64,000 bases of DNA from Scedosporium boydii (Eukaryota; Ascomycota; Sordariomycetes; Microascales; Microascaceae), in the NCBI GenBank assembly GCA_002221725.1, contig NJFT01000022.1, positions 1 to 64,000 of the forward strand, in the 5' to 3' direction. A program made the position numbers and the translations under genes. Positions 22,899 through 35,500 of the stretch are shown here, in pieces. The notes beneath the pieces were generated by a model. The model saw only the letters and a list, made by a program, of their open reading frames with translations, was not told the DNA's origin and made no database searches. Every line of letters begins with the position of its first letter. The stretch's first letter is position 1.

Positions 22899-25431
22899 AT
22901 GGCGTCCACCATGTCGCGCGGACCAACCCCCCTGGCCTCCTCCCCCTACGATCCCCGGAGCGACTCCGAAGAATCCTGGCAATTCATCGACTACTCCAGC
23001 ACCGGCTCCGGTCCCTCCTCTATCGGCTTCCTCCCCAGCCCGGCGAGCGGAAGTCTTAATGGTTTCGCCATAGTCGGCCGCACAGGGGGTCACGTCGTTG
23101 TGGCGACCCCCGAGTCGCCGGCCTTCCTCGACCTCGACCAGCCCCAGTTCCCCGTGGATTCCGCCGTCGGCTTCGCGGATGCCATGAGTGACAACTTTGT
23201 GTCGCCGGGGGTTTCGGCCTCTCCGTCGGCGCAGTCGGCGTCGTCGCTTTTTATGCAGCAGTCGGGGGCGGCTTCGACTGGGTCGATGGGTTTGACGCCG
23301 CAGACTTTACTTTTCCCTGGAGCTCAGATGAATGACATGAACGAGATGAATGGTGAGTTGGTTGGACTGGTCGTATCACAACGTTGAGAGAGCGACTGCG
23401 AGTGTTCTATGCTAATCCGGTCGTATGCATGATAGAACTGGCTGGACAATTCTTATTCAACAATGACTTCAGCAACACCACCGATGCCCTTGTTGGCCTC
23501 GACGTCCTCAGCCAACTCCAACAGCCCGAGATGGGGCTAGTCTCCACGAGCTTCCGCTCCATCTCCGACGTATCAAACTGGGAGCAGCAGACCCTCGACG
23601 CCCAACAAACGCTAGAACAATCCCTCTCCCCCATCCTCGACACCCTCTCCTCCTCCTCCAGCAACAACAGCTCGCCCTCCCCCATGCTAGAATCGGGAGT
23701 AAAGGGCGCCATCCCCATCCGCAAGGTAAAAGAAGGCAAGGTCGAGAAGAAAAAGAAGAAGAAGCCCGCGTCGGAGCAGGCGGGCAAATTCGTCATCATG
23801 ACGCCCACGTCCATCAGCGCGCACTCGAGCTCGGGCCGACCTAACCCCTTCGAGTGCTTCGAGGAGGCCTTCCGGACGTCGCACAAAGGTCGCAAGGGCC
23901 CGCTTGCCAACGACACTAAGGAGAACGCTTTGCAAGTGCGGAGGCTCGGCGCGTGCTTTTGCTGCCATAGCCGGAAGGTCAAGTGCGATAAGGAGCGGCC
24001 TTGCAAGAATTGCAAGAAGCTTATGATTAATGTACCGCAAATTGTGTGCTGGCAGTTTCCTGACTTCCTTCCCGTTCTGTTGCCGACCTTTATTCGCGGA
24101 CATCTCAGGAAGGAGGAGGTGGTTAAGTTTATCGCCGAGAATATCGAGTCGTTCAGCATTGAGGGTCTCGAGGAGCCTTGTACCATAGAGCTGTTCTCCG
24201 GCACGCGGTTCAGGGCCGTGTTGGCCGTCCAGGCCAAGTTCTTCACGCCCAAGACGGCGGACATACTGCAACATTGGCACTTTCATTCGGACCAAAACAC
24301 CATGGATATCCAGGCGAGGAATGCCGTGCCCATCGGCATCGACCCGGAGCAAGGCGGCCAGAAGGACGAGCTTAAGAAGCGGTGCAAGGAATACATGCAG
24401 GAGATTCTCAGGGAGCCTGCGTACTCGGAGCAACTGACCGAGACGCTGCAGCATACTGATCTCCCAAGGCAGCTTCTGCATATCGTCAATAAATACCGCG
24501 CGCAGACTGATGTAAGTTTTCTCCTTGAGACACTTCTCTCATCACCCTTGATGCTAACAAGTTTCTTTTTCACAGTCCCTCATCGTTCGTCGGGCGTTGA
24601 ATGTCTACACTCTTCACTACGTCCTAACCCGCCAACTCTGCATGACACGAAACAGCGTCGTCGGCCTCCGCGACACCAAACTCGTGCCCCAGCACGTACC
24701 CTGGGTAACATCCCGCGTGCTCAACCGCCAAATCAAAGCCGTCCTCGACGACGTCATGCAGCGCGAAATCCAACACCTCTTCGAAGCCTTCTCCAAATCC
24801 CTCAAGCCCAAGTCCCGCAAAGAATGGGCCCCCTGCCTCGCGGCCTTCCTCATCCTCTGCCTCTTCATGGAATCGGTCGAGACGGCGGCGGACTACTTCG
24901 TCATCACGGAGAACGAGATCAACAACAAGACGCAGCTGCCGCCGACGTACGACCGCAAGGTTGCGCTCGATGTTAACGCCGAGATTGAGAAGTTGCCGTT
25001 TAGGCAGTTTACGTACCAGTTTCATCAGATTTATCAGACGCATAGCAAGGATATGTCGGCGAAGTCGTTTAATCCGTTGGTGGATGATGGGTTTATCGGG
25101 AATGGGGATTTGGATCCGCCGGCGATTGAGCTTGTATACTCGCTCAAGCAGATTCTCGAGGGCCAGACTGGTATGCATCCGTCCTGTTTCGTTTTCATTG
25201 TCCTTTTGTTTCTCCTTTCCATTTGTCCTGGTAACTAACCATGTTCCATAACTGATAGGGGTCGATCTTCTCAGCCTCGTCATGGGCTGTATTCTCCCGA
25301 ACAACGAGCAGCGCCCCCATCGCGATGTCTCGTTCGACTACTCGGGCAAGCTGGTGTCTAGGTTCCTGCTGTCGTTTACCGATGAGAAGTATATTTTCGA
25401 CAACGAGCCAGAGAGCTTTCCTAGTGCTTGA
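22899..25431 (+). CDS. Zn2Cys6 binuclear-cluster protein, putative transcription factor
   Basis: Exons 22899-23352, 23436-24511, 24576-25170 and 25259-25431 give 765 residues. The cluster lies at about residues 325-356: ACFCCHSRKVKCDKERPCKN followed by CKK. Spacing is C-x2-C-x6-C-x5-C-x2-C and then eleven residues to the next Cys, longer than the usual 6-9. Unlike most GAL4-type factors, the cluster is central rather than N-terminal. It is preceded by a Ser/Pro-rich region (DSEESWQFIDYSS near residue 22) and a basic KKKKK tract, and followed by a helical region rich in charged residues without an obvious fungal-specific-TF middle homology motif. A small first intron interrupts the Ser-rich region. 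Target genes cannot be inferred from the neighbours. Confidence 0.85.
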
Positions 25432-27075
25432 GTCTGAAGAGTGTGTCTAATGTCTTGGGCTTGGCTGTATTTCGTGTACTTCTCCTCTTTACTTCTGGTC
25501 TTCTTTCTCAGAGCAGCGTTGGGATCGGGTTTTTCAGTTTTGACGGGATTGGGATACCATGTACGGCGTTCTTAGGGGTACGACGGATAAATGGGTCGGG
25601 GTTTTGATATATAAAAGAGTGTAGGTGATCTTTTTTGTCTACTTTTTATATATACTACGATAGCAACACGACGCGAGGCATCATCTAGAGACATGATCGA
25701 ATCTCCAACGTACAGTGCATGCCCAAGTCATACGGAAAGGAAACTGAAAATATGTTTGTCCGATTTTAGTCCTGGGGCCGCATCAAAGCAAAACGGCGGA
25801 ACCAGGGTGGAGCGGACCGGTTGTCTAGACCTTTGGATCGTTCTCCCACTTGCGAATGAATATGAACAAGTTAACACCAAGCGGATTGAAAGCCGTGAGG
25901 TGCAGGCAAATCGTGGGTTTTGTTTTCTTCTCTCGACGAGAGAGCTACGAGAGGGGCTTGCAATGTTCCCCGTGGAGGCCAGTCACAAATATAGCAGGGG
26001 GAAAGGAAAGGAAATGAGGTCGGACAAAGACAAAATCAAGTCCAGCCAAGGAGAGAGGGCGCCACATGGGATGGCATCACGCGCTCCATCAGTTTCGGTG
26101 GCAGCGGTTCTTTCTAGCTTGCTTACCCGGGTTGGTGCTTCAGTCGGCATTGGCTTCTCACCGAGTCGCATGGCTTGCCGAATCCAGGCCCAGGCGTATA
26201 GGATAGGTCGCCTCGTTCTTGCGGGGTGGAAGTTTGAGCAAGGGAAGCCGAGTGGGCACTTGTGCAGCGCGGGTGACACGCTTCACTTTCACTTTCGGGG
26301 GGAACACCCTGGCTTTGGATTCTGTCGAGTCGTGGTACCGGTACTGCACCTAGACTCGTACTCGTACCCTGAGGACACCTTGGCGTCCAGAATGAGGATG
26401 ATAAGGGTGTGGTAGGCAAAGCGCGAGTTGTTCAGGGAGAATGTGTGAGTGAGGCCATCTTGGGTGCCAGAATTCAGAATTGCAAGCCGAAGAAATTTTC
26501 GAAAAAAGACTTGCAATTTTTCAATTTCTCCTTAAATAATACAGTTTTCCCCGAAAAGTCACGTGGACAGGCAACTGGGCGGCTTGTGCTTCGTAGGCTC
26601 TTACTGCACAACTCAGCACAGCACAATTCCCAGGGGCAGCCAGGGTATTATTGGCTCGGTGCACAATTGCAAGGGGACGCATTCGGGTACAATCGAAAAC
26701 AATTGACGTCACCTGTAAGGTCGAAGTTCAAAGTGCGGGTCTATGAATATCTCCAAAAAGAAAATTACTCTTTTTATTATTTTTTCCTTGTTTCCTCCCA
26801 AACACTTTTTCCGCACCATAAATCAACCGACGGTTACTCTTCCTTCGAAGCCATCCACGTACCCTCGGTCAAGTTGCGTGCTAGAGAGATTGGGTTTCTT
26901 GATCCTTTGGCACTCCTTTTTTCCACTCCAGATCTTCTGGGCTTGTGAGTCCTTTTCCATCGATTACAATCGACTATTGTTTCATTGTTTTCGGTGAGAT
27001 GGTCACAAGAACGTTGGGAAGGATGCCGACATTTCTAGTCTGTGGCTGACAAGTATTTCTCGGTGGCTGTCTTGT

Positions 27076-27246
27076 TCAAGGATACCATCTCTTTTTAATG
27101 TGCGGGTAGATGTTCCGGCCGTTCTTGGCCATGTTGCGAACATTTGCGAGGAATGCGTCGTCAGCGACGGTGCCTTCGTAGAAACAGGGCGCGACGGCTT
27201 CATTGTTAAATGACTTTAGTTCGATTATTTTTAGTAGTATGTTCAT
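27076..27246 (-). pseudogene. Short coding-like ORF, possible gene relic or terminal exon
   Basis: A 56-residue ORF from an ATG at 27246 to a TGA at 27078-27076. Residues 15-56 have strongly C/G-ending codons like real genes here and a non-random composition (EAVAPCFYEGTVADDAFLAN, then NMAKNGRNIYPHIKKRWYP at the end). An in-frame stop lies just upstream of the ATG, and the first residues are A/T-rich. It could be the last exon of a decayed or mis-spliced gene, or a tiny gene. I do not recognise the family. Confidence 0.35.
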
Positions 27247-28143
27247 CAAGACTCGACGCTAAACGGGGCTGATATACTGATACACAGTAGGGCATTGACA
27301 CTCAATCCAATATAAACTTGAATTCTCCAGTTCCAGTTCTGGTGCTCTTGAAGCGCTGCTCCGCTGCCGAGGCAGATTGGACGTTTTTCGTCACTCAGCC
27401 TCTACACTAGGGGTCGCAACGCAAACGCTGCATGCAAGAACACATAACGACAAGGGTGTGTGTCCAATCAAGCGAGTGTCTTTATGTCTTTTCGCTCCAG
27501 GTCTATTCGCTTGTTGTCGCTAGTTCATCCTGTACTACCACCCATCTCATAAAGCGAGCCACTGCGCTCACCCACGACACTCGACAGCCATTATGACCTG
27601 CACTTTCGCATTTGATCTCCGGTCCATCAAATCAGCTTCTTCGAAATTCTGCTTTCTGCTTAGCACGCCGGTGTTAAAATGATGTCTCACCTCCCAACGC
27701 CGTCCCCCTTGCCGACCTTGCCTGCGATGACTGCGGCGCTGCGATTCCCTTCCCTCCCCGTTCTTCTCGGACTAAAGTATTATTCCCTTGGTTTCTTGAT
27801 GCTGAAATATCAGCCCGAACGAATCCATCCCGGGGACCTTTACTGACGTGGTCTGCATCCACTGGCCATCGCTTTGCCTTTCCCGGATCGCACACCTGTG
27901 GGAATGGCATGGATATCCATGATACTTGTAGTATCTCTCTCAGCAGATCCGCCATCCGCCTCTGCACATTCTCCCACTAGCGCCCTCTACCAAACCACGC
28001 CCCTGCATTTCGGTGATGACCTCCTGTCGTGTTTAGGAGTTTCTGTAGAATTGTAACAATGAGTGTCCCGGGCGGGTTGATCCCCTTGTCTGGGTTGCTC
28101 GTCCACGTCGGTCCCCATGCCCATTCGCTCGTCCCCGTCGAGG

Positions 28144-28150
28144 TATAAAT
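28144..28150 (+). promoter_or_regulatory. TATA box of the microprotein gene
   Basis: TATAAAT lies 132 bases before the ATG at 28282 and is followed by a long C/T-rich stretch (about 28165-28232), the usual arrangement of strongly expressed fungal genes. Confidence 0.55.
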
Positions 28151-28281
28151 CCAAAGGCCAGAACTCTTCCTACCCTTCCTATCCTCCCTCCTCTTTCCCC
28201 ACTTCCTCTTCACTCTTTCCATTCTACCCCCAAGGTACACAACTAGTTCCGTCTTCTCAAAAGTACAACCCATCAGTCACT

Positions 28282-28481
28282 ATGCCCAACCCAACCTACA
28301 ACGAGAACTCCGACACCGCCGGTGCTAGCGGTGGTAGTGGTGGTGGTTCAAGCGACACCGTCCCCATCGATGGTGGTATGTGTTTATATGTCCACCAATC
28401 TGCAGAGCTGTTTCTTCTCTCTCATATCGGTGACTAACGTTGAATCTTTTGTTGTTTTCCCTTGCAGGCTATGGAAAGTGA
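28282..28481 (+). CDS. Spliced gene for a 35-residue Gly/Ser-rich microprotein
   Basis: Two exons, 28282-28375 and 28468-28481, are joined across a well-formed intron (GTATGT donor, GACTAAC branch near 28431, TTGCAG acceptor). They encode MPNPTYNENSDTAGASGGSG, then a Gly/Ser run, SDTVPIDGGYGK and stop. No signal peptide or membrane span is seen, so a soluble cytosolic or disordered product is likely. Codon use is strongly biased to C/T-ending codons of highly expressed genes, and the promoter has TATA and CT-rich elements. Only 14 coding bases lie in exon 2, an unusual arrangement. The stop precedes a long A-rich tract. I know no named family; a further downstream exon cannot be fully excluded. 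Confidence 0.6.
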
Positions 28482-29300
28482 GACTCTCTCGCTTCCTCCT
28501 CTCTCGCTGCTCTCCCCGAAAGAGCCAGAAGGCGTCGGACCTCCAACAACTACTGCCTGCCCACCACGACTTGCCTCCTCAACTCATATATAAAAGAAAA
28601 AAAAAAAAAAAGAAAAAAAAAAGAAAAAAAATCGTCTCCAACTTCTATCAAGATACCAAGTCGCGCGAGATACCCACCAACAACAAACCTCTCTGGCTTC
28701 CGGCTATCGAAATGCCCCTTAGGCATCTTTCATCTTGGGGCCCCGGCCCACCACTACTTACGCCAACTTGGGGACATGTTTAAGGGTTAACTCGTGTCTT
28801 GGTTTTTTTGAGATTTTGGAGTTCCTTTTCCATTTATTTATTTGTTTTATCTTCCTTTTTTAGTGTTTTTGGAATACTTCAGGCGCAACACATGAACTAG
28901 ATTGTCAACTTAGCGATGGGAACTGGAAAAGGAGCAAGGGCCGTATAGCAAGCATATCGGATTGGACTCTAGCGAAGCGAATTACAAAGGTACAACTAGC
29001 ATACTATGAGAGCACTTGTTATTTTCCTCAATTTACTTTCACAACTATGAAGAAGTATCATGTGCATGTCAGAAATATATGAAATTTGAATTTTGGTTTC
29101 AAAAAATAAGAGAAAAGAAACGAGTAGAAACGGTCCCCATTAATGATAGCCATCTCCTATTACGAAGTTGACATCCCGAACTTTTCCATAGCCCGTTTGA
29201 GAAAAAAAAGGAAGAAGAAAAATATGTATATGAAGAAACTTTTCCCCTTAAACCTACGTAGATATTGAAGAAAAAAAAAAGCAAAGAACTTTAGTACCCA
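28482..29300. repeat. A-rich low-complexity tract and intergenic region
   Basis: A near-pure adenine tract interrupted by single G residues spans about 28591-28630, probably in the 3' UTR of the microprotein gene. The rest is AT-rich convergent flank with no gene. Confidence 0.55.
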
Positions 29301-31598
29301 TCACCTCGGCGGCCCAGGCAGTGGTCTCGGCCCCACAATCTGCCTCCTCCCGGCCCCGATACCCGTCCCCACTTTATTCTGGCTATCACCCCCCGTATAG
29401 CCCGACCACTGGCTCACATCCCACCGCCCGCCGATTCCGCCGCCGATACCTTCCACGCCCTCCGCCGAGCGCACAGCCTTGGCCGTCTCCTTCTGCGCCT
29501 CCTCCCACTCACGCTGCCTCTGCCTCTCCATCTCCATCTCCCTTTCGAGCAGAGACTTGGACGCCCAGCCGCCCGCCTTAGTGGCCGTCTGTCGCTGCGC
29601 GCGGCGTCTGTCTTCTGCGTCGCGTTCGGCCGTGGCGCCTAGCTCGCGGGAGTACGTCGCCGTTGGAACGGGCTGTGGTGGCGCGGGATTCGTGGCGAGG
29701 TACCTGTCCGTACGGTTCATGTTCATGTTTGTGGCTTGTGGTGGTTGCGGTTGAGGTTGGCGGGGTTGGTGTTGCTGCGGTACTGGTAGTTCTCGTGCGG
29801 GAAGAGGAGGCCCGGGCGCGGGAGCTGGCGCCGAAACAGGTGCTGAAATAGGTGCCGGAGCAGGAGCCGTCGCGGGCGCAGGAGAACGAGCAGGTGCCGG
29901 TGCCGAAGTAGCCGCATAAGCTGCTGGGTCGGGCAGTGGACGTCCACCAGTGTTATGAGTCCTCACCTTCGGAGGGGGTGACGAGATGGCCGTAGGATCG
30001 GGAAGTGGCCGAGGAGATTTGGGAGGCACAAACTGGTGCTGCTGGTGCTGGGGCAGCTCCTGAGGAGGAGGCGGCTTGTGACGCTGTGCGTGCTGCGGCT
30101 GCGGCGAGACCGTCAAATATTCGCGCTGATCCCTAGACCACGAATCCTGACGACTCGGCGGCCGAGGACGACTGCGCGATCGAGCTCTAGACCGCGACTC
30201 AGCCGTCACTTCGGCATGCGGGTTCCCACTTCTCTGCTGCCTATCCCGCTCGTACTCGCGCTCGCGTTGCCGCGCTAGCTCGAGTTCCTTTTCCAACTCC
30301 TTGATCCTGTCCGTATAAGCGCTCCCCCCACCACCGTCGCCGCCCCCGGAGGATATGCCGTGCTCGGCCTGGTACTGGCTCAGGTACTGTCCCTTGAGGG
30401 CAGATCGACTGCGGCTTCTCGTGCGCTGCCTCTCCTCCTCCAAGCGCGCCTTGGCTTCATCCTCCTCCTTTCGCCTCTTTTCCTCCGTGATCTTCCACAT
30501 CCTTTCCTCCTCTTCCCACTTGCGCTTCTCCTCCTCTACCTTTTGCCGCTCTTGCTCCCGCAACCGACGCGTCTCCTCCTCCCACCTACGCTCTTCCTCC
30601 AGTCTTTGTCGCTCCTCTTCAGCCTCGAGCTCGGCCTGGAGCCGTCTCTCTTCCTCCTCCATCTCCCGCCTCATCCTCTCCTCCTCTGCCTCCTTCTCCT
30701 TACGCCTGCGCTCCTTATCGGCGAGGCTAGGCACGAACGGTCCGGCGCTGGTAATCTGCCTCCTCCCCCCAAACGCGATACCGAGATTCCCCTGGCTGGC
30801 GCCTCCCATGTAGCCGTACTGCGAAATGTTCCAGGCCGGCGCCGTGCTGCCCTCGTGCTCCTTCCGGCTCCAGCTACTAACCGCGACGCCGGGGGAAGTC
30901 GAGCCACCGTTCGTAGGGCTCTTCGTAGGGCTCCACCGCCCCGAACCCGAATCGCCCGTTTTACTGGGCGCAATCACGGTACGAGTCCCGTAGGCCGAAG
31001 ACGCGTTGCTCGAGTTCGACGGGCCTCTGCCGCGGAGGGGCGTCACGGGGGGAGGGGGACCGGTACTCTGCGGGCTCATGACGCCGGAGCGAGGCTTGGG
31101 ACCGATGGCGGAGGGAAAGGCGGCGGGGTTCAGTTTGTTGGCGGCGCGGCTGAAGGCACCGAGACATTGCAATACCTGGGCCGGATCCTTTTGCTCGTAC
31201 AAGTCGACGGTGAGGAAGACGTCGTGCTCTTGAAGGTTGAGGGGCGGTGATTGGCAGGCCCGGAGGAAGAGAGAGATGTTTTCCATCTGGACGAAAGGCA
31301 TCGCGGATTGCTTGAATCGAACGCCAGGCGGGCCGATGGCGAGATTAACGAGTCTAAGGTACGTGGGCAGGTGGGGTTAGCGGGACTGGAGGTTGGGAGG
31401 GAGAGCCGACTCGGATTCACAGGTGACTCACTTGCAGAGCGCAACGCCATCCTTGAGTCCTTCTAGTAGATCGGAAGATGGAAGTCGTTCGCCGAGGATG
31501 CTTTCGATCCAGGAGCGGGCCTCGTTGGCGGCTCCGGGGGTGTACTTGTCGAGACGCAACTTGCGCAGGTCCTTGTCGAGCGATGTCACCGAAGCCAT
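29301..31598 (-). CDS. Calponin-homology protein with long coiled coil and two calponin-like repeats
   Basis: Probable actin-binding cytoskeletal protein related to yeast Scp1/transgelin but much longer (739 residues; Scp1 is about 200). Exons on the minus strand are 31598-31432 and 31353-29301. The single CH domain (about 8-125) includes NEARSWIESILGERLP, LLEGLKDGVALCKLVN, FVQMENISLFLRACQ and TVDLYEQKDPAQVLQCLGAF. A calponin-type repeat follows at about 230-256 (WNISQYGYMGGASQGNLGI, then GGRRQI). A second, divergent copy ends the protein at about 700-735 (WDVSQWSGYTGGDSQNK, then GRRQI). Between them lie a Glu/Arg-rich coiled coil (about 270-375), an RS-like patch, and a Pro/Ala-rich linker. 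Its position downstream of GPI13 on the same strand looks coincidental. Confidence 0.9.
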
Positions 31599-32533
31599 GG
31601 CGGGCGGTTAAATGTAGTGAAAAAGGGAAAAGAAAAGGACAAAGAAAAAGCACCCCGTCGCAACCGCTAATCCTGTATCTTTGGGTTAAAGAAGGCCCCT
31701 TTCACGATTGAATTCAGGTTGTTTGACTGGGAGAACAAGATCTGTCGTTGAAGTTGAGTGGCTGATGACGTGGGTTGGATGTGGCGTCGGGGCAAAGGAA
31801 AAATAGCGTCCGGCGCTTCCAGCCGTCGTACAGGATGCGATGCACTTGCGACGACTGCAAAATCACGAGAGCGCCGAGCGGATAGCTGCAGTCGCGCTCG
31901 GATCTGTAGTGGCTGTGTTATGGTCGTGTTCAAGTTTGGGGTGGTGTCAGGCTTAGTTAGGATTTCAAGTCATGTCAAATTTGGTTGGGCTCTCATCGTT
32001 TCATGGTTTCTAAACCACCAAATGAGACCTTACGACATTAAGTCAGGAGAGTCGCCCTGGTCGTGGCCCGTTCGTGGGAGATCTGTGGCGTAGCCTGGCT
32101 GGTGGCTTCTTGGGAGGGGAAAGGTGACGGGATGAAGCAAATTGAATCATATCAATATTGACGATTACCCCCCACTTGGACATGCGGCCCATTGCAACTG
32201 CCACAGTTGCAATCATGGTGAGGAGATGCTGAGTCAACGGTCCCATCAATGCGATTGGCCTCAGCGTTATCTCGGTACCGAGGGAATGCAACTGTGAAGT
32301 CTTAAAATGCCTGTTCAATACACCTTGCCGGGCGACTTCGTACGTGATATCTGGACTTTTAGATTTTATTTTTAATTTCTTTTCTTATACCTGTGTAAAT
32401 AGGAAACTTTTGCGTGGAAGCATAACCCAGACCGGATCTAAAACGTCTATAACCGAACCGCACAAGCTCGCGTCCAGTATCTCTAATTCCCTCCCGCATA
32501 TCGTAGCAAGTAAAGAACCGACCTAACAATCTA
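31599..32533. other. Intergenic, calponin-gene promoter and GPI13 3' flank
   Basis: About 930 bp with no recognisable gene or RNA. Sequence near 32340-32410 is AT-rich, as expected for the 3' flank of GPI13. Confidence 0.5.
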
Positions 32534-35500
32534 TCACTCAGGGTATCCAAACACGTCATTCACCGCCCGCATATTAACCCTCGTACCCATCAACGTAACC
32601 AAGATGCCCACCACATCTACCGTCAAGAGCACCAGCGCCGCCATCATATACCTCGGACTAAACACCCGAAACAGCATAAGATGTCTCCTAAGATAGCCCG
32701 CCCACGCCATCGTCGCCAACGACTGTGCCGAAAAGAACGAAACGAACGCCGCTAGTGACCGGCTTACGCTCTCGAGCACGCCCTTATCATCAGCCGACGC
32801 GAGCCACGTGACGATAAGAGGCAGGGCCGCCGTCGCCATGATCTGGCCCGCGAACGTGTTGATGACGATGATGACGGCGCTCCACGGCATGCGGATCGTA
32901 AACAGCGGGATGAAGGCGCTGTCCCACTGGATCGTGCTGATGGCCGCCTGGTGGCCCGTCGTGAAGAAGTGGAAGTTGCCCAGGAGCGCCAGGACGACGG
33001 GCCCGATGGGCTCCGACGCTATGCCGTGCGCCTTGAGGATCTCGATGAGGCAGATTATCTGCCACATCATGAGCGCGAGGGCGCCGCCTCCCATCGGCTT
33101 GGATAGGAGGGTGCAGGCGACGAGGAGCATCACGGGTAGCATGAGGTATCTGCTGCCGTACGCGTTCTTGTAACCCTCGACCAGGGTTCGTTTCGTGCCG
33201 TCTGGCATAGTCACGGGCCTCCACGCCACGAGCGGCGAGCCCCAGGAAAACATGAGACCGCCGGCGATGAGGATTATGCCTAGGATGCCGAGAGCCACGT
33301 ACACGCCCACTCGCTTGAGAAGCGTCTCGGGAATCTCAGGGAACCAACTTCCGTTGTCCGCCGCATCGATGACCCAGTAGAGCCCCGTCATGCAGAGCAC
33401 TCCGGGTAAACCGCTGGTGACCCAGCTCTTGCCCCATCCCGCGAAAGAGCTCGTCTTCTTCAAGAACGACGAGACGACGAAGGGAAGTGCGACCGTCGTG
33501 ATGAAGGGAATCGCCAGCTGAGCGGCAGACGACGTGGACGAAGTGGTGGATGCGTAGTAAGTAGACATGCAATATGGCATCTGCTCTTCTCGGCATAATT
33601 TAGAATAAGATGCAGCTCGTCCAAGAATGACGAAGAGGATCGAATGGAAGATAGCGGTCGCCCGCGCCCCCTTGTCCTTTAGGCGGAACGCCCTTGCCGC
33701 TGACACCAAACCAAACGTGCCAAGGAAGAATAGCGAAATAGAATCCTCCCAGATGGTGTAAGAGTTGGCCGCAAAGCCAATCGATTGACTTATTGTAAAC
33801 ACAGCTGAGAGCCAGCCCCAAATAGACGAGGGCAGGACATTCTTCAACGTCTTGCCCACCGACGCCAAAGACACAGCAACGCCGAGAAGGCTACCCAATG
33901 CTGCAGTAGCAGCAACGTAATGGATTTCAAAAACGACCAGGCCCGCGAGTGACGTGGCATAAAGGCCCAGACCTACGGCGGCGCCGCACGCAAGTCCAGC
34001 TAACGCGTGAAGGACAAGCCGCTGATGAAGAACAGGATTCGATTCGGTTGGGACTTGGCCAGTCGCTCGCGAAGCGTAAATCAGCACAACCACAACTCCA
34101 AAAGCCATGGTCACGATGCCCGTAATCATCCTAGGAATGTCAAATCGCGACCACAGATCCTTGCAAACCCGAAGAGTCTCTCGCTGGTACGAGGCAAAAG
34201 CTTCATAGGTCTGCTTCCAATCGACCGATGAGGCACTGCCCCCTGAAGAATTCATGAGCTCTTCAGCCGCGTCCCAAAGTACCTTTGGCGATCCTAGCGA
34301 CATATCTTGCTCCGAAATTTGCGCCTTGGAATACGCCGATTGATATCGCTTGGTAACCGCCGCAGCTACCCGGGAGGCGGCGGCTAGATTTTGCCACGAG
34401 TTTCCCTGTACGCCGGCAAAGGCCTCTTCTATGGGCCGCCCCAAATTGTTAAAAGGAATAGGAATTCCTAGGAGAAGCGATATTGTGGGAACAAGGTCGA
34501 TCTGGTTGACGGGTCGAACCTTGGCTGTCTCTGGAGGCGTCACATACTCCGGCTTTGTGCGACCAAAGAATGGCCGCTTAGAGTACATCCATATGGCGGA
34601 CTCAATCTCATCGTCGCTCTCGCCGCCGTGGTCGCCCTTGCTATCCATGCCGTGGTCACCCATGACAATCAGGAGTGTGTCATCGTCAATCTTGGAAACG
34701 ACCCGGCGGATGAACTCGTCCATCTGCGCCAGCTTTGCGTTCATGGCTGGATGGTCCGGACCGTAGCGATGGCCAGCGTGGTCAACCCCCAAACAATGGC
34801 CTATGAGGAGATCCCACGAATCCTTCTTTTCCGGCTCCATAAGGGGAAAGATGCGCTCGATGACTCCGTTGTCGACGGTGTGTAAGTCCCACACGTTGAA
34901 GCTATCAAACGCCTTGCTTTCATTCGGTTGGAAATAGCCCGGGAAAAGAGTCCACCACGTATCATCTCCGACCTGAACAATCTTCATGTCAAGATTGCGC
35001 ATCTGCTTCAAAATGTTATCCTCGTCAATGGCGTCAAAACTTGAGCCAATATCCATAAAGGTCGGAAGTGTGCCGGTTGTCAATCCCTTCAACCTCTGGA
35101 ATGTCGCGGTCGGGGGGTCGGCGATGAAGGGGAGAAGGACCGCATTCTGCGGGGATTTGATAGCAGACTCGTGTAGGAAGGTCAAGGCATTGTGGTATTC
35201 CTTTGTTTCCTCAGTTCCGCGCGAAGGAACAGTAAAATCGTAGCGTAGCGCATCAATAAGGATCACTACGGCCTTGTCGAAGGATTTCGGATGCCAGCAG
35301 CCGGCATCGACACTCCCAGGGCCTTCCCATAGCGCGGTGCGTGAAGCCGACACGTCAATTGGCGGCGAGCCACATTCGGATGTGTCTTCTAAGACCACTC
35401 TCGTCAAGAGGAACCCGCTCGTAAAGAAAACGATGCCCACAGCGTGTACAAACAGAACCCAGACCCAGAAGGCAACCGTCCACCCCCAGCGGCGCTCGTA

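Larger units (their letters stand above)
25432..28281. other. Gene-poor interval with one coding-like relic
   Basis: 2.85 kb of mostly featureless sequence, except for the 56-codon minus-strand ORF at 27076-27246 described separately. ORF 26409-26948 is open for 179 codons but lacks bias or domain. The rightmost 150 bases are the TATA box and CT-rich leader of the microprotein gene. Confidence 0.5.

Noticed and set aside
23407..24264. 285-codon minus-strand ORF over the Zn2Cys6 gene
   Set aside because: Antisense shadow of exon 2; the sense frame carries the zinc cluster and correct introns.
30360..31250. 296-codon plus-strand ORF within the calponin gene
   Set aside because: Leu/Arg-rich shadow of the Glu/Arg coiled coil on the opposite strand; no domain.
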